Source: JAJDBU01 sp046756925
GTDB lineage: Bacteria > Nitrospirota > Nitrospiria > SBBL01 > JAADHI01
Reading direction: 5' to 3'
DNA: 29,788 bases
Assembly: GCA_046756925.1 (NCBI GenBank)
Contig: JBHHXH010000029.1
Location: forward strand, 1-29,788
The translations under genes and the position numbers were made by a program. A model generated the notes under the pieces. That model ran no database searches and had not been told where the DNA came from. It worked only from the letters and a program-made list of their open reading frames with translations. Below, piece after piece: positions 24,253 to 29,788 of this stretch; position 1 is the first letter of the stretch; each line of letters opens with the position of its first letter.

Positions 24253-24861
24253 GTGGAAAAAATAACGGATATTGTGTTCGATGTCGGCCGCGTATTATTC
24301 GATTTTAATTATGACGCGCTTTTTCGGTTTTTAAGCAACAACGGTGCGATCATTAAGGATATCGATGACTTTGTCGAGCGAGTGGACCTTCAATCCTACG
24401 AACTCGGACAACTGTCGAGCGAGGTCTTCATCGACAATCTCAACAGTCTCCTGACCCATCGGGTCGACCGATCGGAGTTGACGGCACATTGGGTCGAAAT
24501 TTTCGAACCGATCGACGAGATGCTCAAGCTGGCCGCTTATCTGAATCGAAAATTCCGTGTTTTTCTGCTCAGCAATACCAGCGCGCTGCACTGGGATTAC
24601 TTGTTGTCGCATTACAATTTAAAGACCTTCGGTTCTGGCCTGCTGGCTTCGTTTGAGATCGGAGCCCTCAAACCCGAGGCGGAAATTTTTTGGGAGGCGG
24701 AGAGACGCTTCGGCTTGGTTCCGGAAAGGACAATTTTCATAGACGATATCGAAACGAATGCCCTTGGAGCAAGCGCCTGCGGCTGGCATGGCATCCATCA
24801 TGTGCAAATTTCGAAGACGAAAGAAAGTTTGGAGTCGCTGCTCATGTGCCCTCTACCGTAA
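24253..24861 (+). CDS. HAD-superfamily phosphatase (YihX-like, subfamily IA)
   Basis: A 202-residue hydrolase. Motif I is VFDVGRVLFDF with nucleophile Asp10; the position of the usual second Asp is Gly12, as in YihX-type proteins (FDLGNV). Motif II is LLSNTS (105-110), motif III is Lys140 in GALKPEAEIF and motif IV is IDDIETN with Asp164/Asp165. The cap is a small helical insertion (about 16-95). The YihX family acts on sugar phosphates, but the natural substrate here is unknown. It starts with GTG 24253, 47 bp after the decarboxylase gene, with no clear ribosome binding site. It precedes nucleotide-sugar genes. Confidence 0.88.
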   Translation: MEKITDIVFDVGRVLFDFNYDALFRFLSNNGAIIKDIDDFVERVDLQSYELGQLSSEVFIDNLNSLLTHRVDRSELTAHWVEIFEPIDEMLKLAAYLNRKFRVFLLSNTSALHWDYLLSHYNLKTFGSGLLASFEIGALKPEAEIFWEAERRFGLVPERTIFIDDIETNALGASACGWHGIHHVQISKTKESLESLLMCPLP

Positions 24862-24896
24862 AGCGTCGGAAATCCGATAGGGTATAAGGATAAGCA

Positions 24897-24971
24897 TTGC
24901 GGGTTTTATTCGGCGCCAAGAAAGAAGCCCGGCAAGCGATCGAGGTTTCGAAAAAAGCCATTGTAAGGTAA
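24897..24971 (+). CDS. possible 24-residue small ORF before the sugar-nucleotide operon
   Basis: A TTG at 24897 preceded by AAGGA (24886-24890, 6-nt spacing) opens a frame reading MRVLFGAKKEARQAIEVSKK and ending in a TAA at 24969-24971. The composition looks coding and amphipathic. It could be a genuine small protein or leader peptide, or a remnant of a deleted gene. Evidence is thin. Confidence 0.3.
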   Translation: MRVLFGAKKEARQAIEVSKKAIVR

Positions 24972-25016
24972 ACTGGAGTGGACATGAAAACGCGGGATAC
25001 CAATAAAGGAAGCTTA

Positions 25017-26573
25017 ATGCCACAAGTCGCCGTTGTTGGGGGCGGTTATTGGGGTAAGAACCTAGTTCGAAATTTCTCTGATCTCAATGCCTTGGCGGCG
25101 ATATGCGATAGAAGGAAGGAAAGCATCGCCGCCCTGTCCCGGCAATATCCCAAGGCGAAAACCCTCTCCTTTACAGAAATTTTAGGCGATCCTTCCATCC
25201 CCGCCGTCGCGATCGCAACCCCGGCCGAAACACACGGAGAATTTATTCGGCAGGCGTTCTTTGCCGGAAAGGATGTTTTCGTCGAAAAACCGCTCTGCCT
25301 CTCCGTCGAAAAAGGGGAAGCGCTTGTAAAGCTGGCCAAGGAGCGGAACCGCGTTTTAATGGTCGGACACCTTCTTTGGTACCATCCGGCGGTTTTGAAA
25401 TTAAAGGCATTAATCGATTCCGGAGAACTGGGGCGTATTCAATATATCTATTCGAATCGCCTCAACCTAGGAAAGATCCGCCGGGAGGAAAATATCCTCT
25501 GGTCCTTCGCCCCTCATGATATCTCCGTGATTCTCGGGCTTTTGGACGAGATGCCCGACCAGGTCAGCGCACAAGGCGGCAACTACCTTCATCCTCAGAT
25601 TGCCGATGTGACCGTGAGCCTCTTGTCTTTTCCAAGCGGGGTCAAGGCGCATATCTTTGTGTCCTGGCTTCATCCCTTCAAAGAACAGAAGCTGATTGTT
25701 GTGGGGGATCGAAAAATGGCCGTCTTCAACGATATGGAGAAGGAAGAAAAATTGCGTCTCTACCCCCATTCCATCGAGTGGAAGCACCATGTTCCGGTGC
25801 CGAGCAAAGCCGACGCGCAAGCGATCGCATGTGAAACAGGAGAACCGCTCCGGGCGGAGTGCCGACATTTTCTTGAGGCGGTCCGTAAACGCGCTGTCCC
25901 GAGAACGGATGGAGAAGAAGGCCTTCGCGTCTTGAATGTGCTTCAGCAATGCCAGAAGGCCTTGTCCGACAAGGCGGATCGGGGCCTTCCACCGGTCGGC
26001 GGGACGAGATCGTATACCGTACATGAGTCGGCCTTCGTGGACGATGGGGTCTTTATCGATGAGGGGACCGCCATTTGGCATGTGTCTCACATCCTCAAGG
26101 GGACGCACATCGGCAAGCGATGCAGGGTCGGACAAAATTGCGTCATCGGCCCGAATGTCGTTATTGGAAACAATGTCAAGATTCAAAACAATGTGTCCGT
26201 TTATGAGGGCGTGACATTGGAAGATCACGTGTTCTGCGGGCCTTCAATGGTGTTTACGAATGTGTTCAATCCCCGGAGCGAGATCCCGCGGATGGATCAG
26301 CGTAAAGCCACCTTGGTAAAGCGGGGTGCGACGATGGGGGCGAATTGCACCATCCTCTGCGGCATCACCGTCGGTTCCTATGCCTTTGTCGGTGCCGGTG
26401 CCGTGGTCATCAAGGATGTTCCGGATTATGCTTTGATGGTCGGAAATCCTGCCCGCCGTATCGGCTGGATGTGTCGTTGCGGACTGAAACTTTCGTTTAA
26501 CGCGAAAGCGGCCACCTGTTCGGCATGTGGCCTGCAATACCTCGAAGGCGAAGACACCATCGCAGCGAAATGA
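25017..26573 (+). CDS. fused Gfo/Idh/MocA sugar-nucleotide dehydrogenase and left-handed beta-helix N-acetyltransferase (WbpB + WbpD type)
   Basis: A two-domain enzyme of 518 residues. The N-terminal NAD-dependent oxidoreductase (1 to about 325) has the Rossmann motif GGGYWGKNLVRNF, EKPLCLSVEKG and a catalytic-type HDIS. The C-terminal part (about 333-485) is a left-handed beta-helix acyltransferase with repeats such as IGKRCRVGQNCVIGPNVVIG and close matches to WbpD/WlbB (KIQNNVSVYEGVTLE, CGPSMVFTNVFNPRSEI, GATMGANCTI, GNPARRIGWM). The end has a possible zinc knuckle (CRCG, CSACG). These would be the C3 oxidation and C3 N-acetylation steps toward UDP-2,3-diacetamido-2,3-dideoxy uronic acid. 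ATG 25017 is chosen because it directly precedes the Rossmann strand and has AAGGAAG; GTG 24978 or ATG 24984 would extend it by 13 or 11 residues. Confidence 0.92.
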   Translation: MPQVAVVGGGYWGKNLVRNFSDLNALAAICDRRKESIAALSRQYPKAKTLSFTEILGDPSIPAVAIATPAETHGEFIRQAFFAGKDVFVEKPLCLSVEKGEALVKLAKERNRVLMVGHLLWYHPAVLKLKALIDSGELGRIQYIYSNRLNLGKIRREENILWSFAPHDISVILGLLDEMPDQVSAQGGNYLHPQIADVTVSLLSFPSGVKAHIFVSWLHPFKEQKLIVVGDRKMAVFNDMEKEEKLRLYPHSIEWKHHVPVPSKADAQAIACETGEPLRAECRHFLEAVRKRAVPRTDGEEGLRVLNVLQQCQKALSDKADRGLPPVGGTRSYTVHESAFVDDGVFIDEGTAIWHVSHILKGTHIGKRCRVGQNCVIGPNVVIGNNVKIQNNVSVYEGVTLEDHVFCGPSMVFTNVFNPRSEIPRMDQRKATLVKRGATMGANCTILCGITVGSYAFVGAGAVVIKDVPDYALMVGNPARRIGWMCRCGLKLSFNAKAATCSACGLQYLEGEDTIAAK

Positions 26574-26598
26574 TTTTTTATATATCTGGAGATTAAAA

Positions 26599-27738
26599 AT
26601 GAAAGTCCCTCTACTCGATTTGCATGCGCACCACGCACCCATCAAAGACGAAATCTTTAAGGTTTTCGAATCTGTTTTTCAAAGCCAGGCCTATATCCTC
26701 GGCCCCGAGGTCGCAAAGCTGGAGGCTTCCATCGCCGCCTATTGTGGGGTAGACCATGCCATCGGCGTATCGTCCGGAACCGACGCCTTGCTCATTTCCC
26801 TGATGTCGCTGGGAATTGGCACGGGCGATGAGGTCATCACCTCGACTTACACCTTCTTTGCAACCGGCGGCGCGATCGCGCGGGTCGGGGCGAAACCGGT
26901 TTTTGTGGATATCGATCCGGAAAGTTACAATATTGCACCGGAGAAAATCGGACAGGCGGTGACCGATAAAACCAAGGCCATTATTCCGGTTCATCTCTAT
27001 GGCCAAGTGGCCGATATGGAAGCGATATCGGGAATCTCAAAAAAACACGGCTTAAAAATCATTGAGGATGCGGCGCAGGCCATCGGTGCGGAATACCAGG
27101 ACGGCAGACGCGCCGGCAGTTTTGGAGACCTCGGCTGTTTTTCATTCTTCCCCAGCAAAAACCTGGGGGCTTTGGGAGATGGCGGCATGGTGGTGACGAA
27201 CGATTCGGCGCTGGCCGAGCGGGTTCGGAAAATGCGGGTGCATGGGGGGCATCCGAAATATTATCATAAGATGATCGGCGGGAACTTCCGCCTCGATTCA
27301 CTGCAGGCCGGGGTGGTGAATGTTAAATTACAATATCTGGACCGCTGGACCGCCCGCCGCCGGGAAAATGCCAAACGCTACGTCGCGTTGTTTCAAAAGA
27401 GCGGTCTCATCGAAAAGATCGCCTTAGGACTCCCAAAGGCGGTATATGCCGGGACCAGATGCAAACACGATCATATCTACAATCAATTCGTCATTCGTGT
27501 GCCCGATCGGGACACACTTCGGGAATTTCTCAAAAAAGAGGAGATCGGAAACGAGGTCTACTACCCCATTCCGCTGCATCTTCAAGCATGCTTTCAAAAC
27601 CTCGGATACAAAGCAGGGGACTGCCCGGAAGCCGAGCGCGCAGCCCATGAAACCATTGCACTGCCGATCTTCCCGGAACTGACGCCGGAGATACAGGGGG
27701 TTGTTGTGGATGCGATCAAACGGTTTTATGGCTTCTGA
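26599..27738 (+). CDS. DegT/DnrJ/EryC1 sugar aminotransferase (WbpE/WlbC type)
   Basis: A PLP-dependent transaminase of 379 residues, expected to aminate the 3-keto intermediate made by the preceding enzyme. Visible features are SSGTDALL (58-65) for PLP phosphate, EVITSTYTFFAT (78-89), Asp157 in IIEDAAQAIGAEY, the Schiff-base Lys187 in FFPSKNLGALGDGG, MRVHGG, and NFRLDSLQAGVV near 230-242. ATG 26599 is supported by GGAGA at 26588-26592; a longer frame from 26527 overlaps the previous gene without support. It forms a two-gene unit with the fusion enzyme. A UDP-GlcNAc 6-dehydrogenase (WbpA) and an epimerase (WbpI) would be needed and are not in the window. Confidence 0.94.
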   Translation: MKVPLLDLHAHHAPIKDEIFKVFESVFQSQAYILGPEVAKLEASIAAYCGVDHAIGVSSGTDALLISLMSLGIGTGDEVITSTYTFFATGGAIARVGAKPVFVDIDPESYNIAPEKIGQAVTDKTKAIIPVHLYGQVADMEAISGISKKHGLKIIEDAAQAIGAEYQDGRRAGSFGDLGCFSFFPSKNLGALGDGGMVVTNDSALAERVRKMRVHGGHPKYYHKMIGGNFRLDSLQAGVVNVKLQYLDRWTARRRENAKRYVALFQKSGLIEKIALGLPKAVYAGTRCKHDHIYNQFVIRVPDRDTLREFLKKEEIGNEVYYPIPLHLQACFQNLGYKAGDCPEAERAAHETIALPIFPELTPEIQGVVVDAIKRFYGF

Positions 27739-27836
27739 AAATCACACAGGCCACGCTCAACTCCGGCAAATGCCCATCTGAATTTAGTTGCATTGGGCCC
27801 GGTTTCGAAGGAAGGTGTCGCTTCCAATTCCTTCTC

Positions 27837-28643
27837 TTAAAAACCCTTTAAGGAATCTATCGACTCCCGCATCTGTGCCTCGGCCAGCCGACGGAGCCAA
27901 TCCTGGTCCGATTGGGGGACTTTTAGACCGTATTTTCGAAGCGTTTCCATGACACGCTTCACGGTGTGGAAGGCCAAGTCGATATCCGGACGGGCTTCGT
28001 AGACCTCCGCCAGGCCCCGGAGGGCTTCGGCCTCGGCGAGGGGATCTCCCAGGGTTCCGAAATGGGTTGCACTATAGTTAAAACAGGTTTCGGCATCCCG
28101 AGTGTCTCCTTGCTTAAACATAAGGCGACCCATCTGCCCCCAAGTCGCGGCCAAACCGGCTTCGTAGCCGGTTTTTTTATGCAGTTCTATCGCCTTTTTT
28201 AAATACTCCAGCCCCTTTGCCGGGTCGCCTGCATCTTGAGCGAGCAGGCCGAGGTTGCTGTAGAGGATGCCCAGAGACTGTTCGTCTTTAGCATCGATGA
28301 GCAAATCCCGCGCCTCTAGATAGTAGGCTTCCGCGCGTGTTCGTTCTCCACTTTCTCGACAGAGATTGCCGAGATTGACCAAGGTGAGCCCAATGGCGCG
28401 CGGATCCGCGTTTTCTCTCGGGGTATCCAAGACCTCCCGATAAAACTCCCGGGCACGTGTGTGTTCACCGAGCTGGGCATATAGATTTCCGATATGAACC
28501 AGGAGATCGATCAGCTCATCTGGGGCACTATTGTGGCGGGACTTCGTAAGCGCCGTCTCGAAACATCGGAGCGCAGCCGAATAATCTCTGCGATGCAGAT
28601 GATTTTTCGCGTGATAATAGAGGTCGGTGGCTTCGTCGTCCAC
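27837..28643 (-). CDS. tetratricopeptide-repeat protein
   Basis: A 268-residue soluble protein built almost wholly of TPR units of about 40 residues. Recognisable ones include YYHAKNHLHRRDYSAALRCF (9-28), VHIGNLYAQLGEHTRAREFY (about 49-68), VNLGNLCRESGERTRAEAYY (about 89-108), YSNLGLLAQDAGDPAKGLEY and WGQMGRLMFKQGDTRDAETC. There is no signal peptide. TPR scaffolds mediate protein contacts; a specific partner cannot be inferred. The GTG start at 28643 has no ribosome binding site, and the frame is open upstream apart from one TGA four codons earlier, so the true N-terminus may be longer or lost (see the next entry). It is divergent from the CRISPR array. Confidence 0.87.
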   Translation of the reverse strand: MDDEATDLYYHAKNHLHRRDYSAALRCFETALTKSRHNSAPDELIDLLVHIGNLYAQLGEHTRAREFYREVLDTPRENADPRAIGLTLVNLGNLCRESGERTRAEAYYLEARDLLIDAKDEQSLGILYSNLGLLAQDAGDPAKGLEYLKKAIELHKKTGYEAGLAATWGQMGRLMFKQGDTRDAETCFNYSATHFGTLGDPLAEAEALRGLAEVYEARPDIDLAFHTVKRVMETLRKYGLKVPQSDQDWLRRLAEAQMRESIDSLKGF

Positions 28644-28652
28644 TGGAGGGTC

Positions 28653-28802
28653 TCAAATAATATCGGGTATGGGGAAATGCTCAAAACGACGTGTTGCAAG
28701 GAACTCGGAGACCCCTTCGGTGGCGTTTCTAAGCCAATCAATAATGCGAATCCGAGCGGAGGTCTTCGGTCTGGAAATTTCTTGGAAGCAGGTCGCGTTC
28801 AT
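28653..28802 (-). pseudogene. 49-codon upstream segment in frame with the TPR gene, separated by TGA
   Basis: ATG 28802-28800 opens a frame with coding-like sequence (ARIRIIDWLRNATEGVSEFL, then ATRRFEHFPIPDII) that ends at TGA 28655-28653. The same frame continues as DPP and then enters the TPR protein at GTG 28643. Read through, it would be one protein of about 321 residues with a Trp-like position (TGG to TGA) at the stop. It may be a nonsense-interrupted N-terminus or a separate, translationally coupled small ORF. Confidence 0.45.
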
Positions 28803-28868
28803 AGATGATTCCGCATTTCAATCTACACTTTTTAACTATGTATTTCAATTATGGTTATCATTATATCT
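28803..28868 (+). promoter_or_regulatory. AT-rich flank, possible CRISPR leader
   Basis: The 66 bp directly before the first repeat are markedly AT-rich compared with the coding sequence around them, as expected for a leader. No IHF-like or promoter element is certain. Whether this or the unseen far end is the acquisition end cannot be decided here. Confidence 0.4.
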
Positions 28869-29788
28869 GTTGTGATTTGCAGATGGACCTTAGTCGGTTA
28901 CAATGAATTGATAGGCGCATGGGCAATTATAATAGTTGTGATTTGCAGATGGACCTTAGTCGGTTACAATGTCTGTTTTTTGCTTCCCAAAATTTTATAT
29001 GTTGTGATTTGCAGATGGACCTTAGTCGGTTACAATGGCGCATTAGATCGACCGTATGTTTACATCGTTGTGATTTGCAGATGGACCTTAGTCGGTTACA
29101 ATCCAAGGTATTGGCGGCGAGTTGCGTCATGGGTTGTGATTTGCAGATGGACCTTAGTCGGTTACAATAGAGATTATTGAGCAGGTTGAGCCCATAAAGT
29201 TGTGATTTGCAGATGGACCTTAGTCGGTTACAATCGCTACATTCAATCAGGCGACGCTTAACAAGTTGTGATTTGCAGATGGACCTTAGTCGGTTACAAT
29301 CGGAAATCTCATGCGTCAGTTTCCCCAGCCGTTGTGATTTGCAGATGGACCTTAGTCGGTTACAATTCGGCGGTTCTTCGGGTCTCGAATAATCAAGTTG
29401 TGATTTGCAGATGGACCTTAGTCGGTTACAATCTGGCAAAAAACGATATGAAACCACCTGGGGTTGTGATTTGCAGATGGACCTTAGTCGGTTACAATTG
29501 CGCCCCAAGGCACAAGCGAAAATTCCCAGTTGTGATTTGCAGATGGACCTTAGTCGGTTACAATAGAGATCATTTCATCTATGCAGATCCCTGTGTTGTG
29601 ATTTGCAGATGGACCTTAGTCGGTTACAATTATTAAAAACTCATTACGATTAGCAGAAAAGTTGTGATTTGCAGATGGACCTTAGTCGGTTACAATGACT
29701 TTATTGCTATTTAAATAGCGGCAAGAGTTGTGATTTGCAGATGGACCTTAGTCGGTTACAATCCGTCTTGAAATCCACAAACCCCTTG
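28869..29788 (+). CRISPR. CRISPR array, 14 identical 36-bp repeats with 30-bp spacers, incomplete at the right edge
   Basis: Repeats start at 28869, 28935, 29001, 29067, 29133, 29199, 29265, 29331, 29397, 29463, 29529, 29595, 29661 and 29727. Each is 36 bp, begins GTTGTGATTTGC and ends GTCGGTTACAAT. All 13 complete spacers are exactly 30 bp, so the period is a constant 66 bp; a 14th spacer is cut at 29788. The repeat ends are complementary over 7 bp (GTTGTGA with TTACAAT, two wobble pairs). The 36/30 geometry and GTTGT...ACAAT ends resemble type II-C (Cas9) repeats such as those of Neisseria. No cas gene is in the window, so the type is inferred. No repeat is degenerate. The spacers are all different and none matches elsewhere in the window by eye. 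Confidence 0.98.

Noticed and set aside
28851..29636. Long repetitive reading frames on both strands across the array (repeating CRWTLVGYN or CNRLRSICKSQ peptides)
   Set aside because: They arise because the repeat-spacer period of 66 bp is a multiple of three. The DNA is a CRISPR array.
1..29788. tRNA genes, rRNA genes or insertion sequences
   Set aside because: No cloverleaf with a T-loop, no rRNA sequence, and no transposase or terminal inverted repeats were seen.

Overview
The window looks like a chromosomal segment of a chemolithotrophic or otherwise strongly respiratory Gram-negative bacterium, most plausibly of the phylum Nitrospirota. That placement is inference from gene content: a long bd-like oxidase carrying a C-terminal cytochrome c, several membrane or exported c-type cytochromes, a cytochrome c fused to an ethylbenzene-dehydrogenase-type heme domain, and a split b6-type cytochrome bc complex. 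These are features I associate with Nitrospira and the Ca. Manganitrophus group. No rRNA or other marker settles the taxonomy.

Layout. (1) 1-1430: an N-terminal fragment of a DUF4011 helicase-like gene that stops early, then a HigBA/RelE-type toxin-antitoxin pair with its own near-leaderless promoter, all on the minus strand. (2) 1497-5088: purH and purD, the last steps and one early step of IMP synthesis, followed by tsaC/Sua5 (tRNA t6A synthesis). (3) 5089-6026: about 0.9 kb without a convincing gene, but with a near-consensus sigma70 promoter, an intrinsic terminator about 170-200 nt downstream of it and a perfect inverted repeat. This could be a small RNA or an attenuated leader of the respiratory operon. 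(4) 6027-17633: nine genes for an oxidase system: a tetraheme and a monoheme cytochrome, two NuoM/MrpD-like ion-translocating subunits, an 812-residue bd-like oxidase with a heme c tail, a diheme lipoprotein, a membrane monoheme cytochrome, a diheme-EB_dh fusion and a small membrane-anchored beta-domain protein. (5) 17697-21070: a Rieske protein, cytochrome b6, a subunit-IV-like protein, a 46-residue single-span peptide and a membrane-anchored tetraheme cytochrome, together a b6f-like quinol:cytochrome c oxidoreductase. Regions 4 and 5 contain fifteen CxxCH heme sites.

(6) 21265-24861: a promoter and structured leader, then speD, speE and an arginine/lysine/ornithine-type decarboxylase (polyamine synthesis), then a HAD phosphatase. 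(7) 25017-27738: a fused NDP-sugar dehydrogenase/acetyltransferase (WbpB+WbpD type) and a WbpE-type aminotransferase, which would make a 2,3-diacetamido-2,3-dideoxy uronic acid for a surface polysaccharide. (8) 27837-28802, minus strand: a TPR protein whose reading frame continues upstream through one in-frame TGA. (9) 28869-29788: a CRISPR array of 14 identical 36-bp repeats with spacers of exactly 30 bp, running off the right edge with no cas genes in view. The repeat architecture is like type II-C.

Working model: the bc complex oxidises quinol (or runs in reverse) and exchanges electrons with the multiheme cytochromes. The bd-like oxidase, fed through heme c domains, reduces oxygen, while the two NuoM/MrpD-like subunits may couple this to ion translocation.
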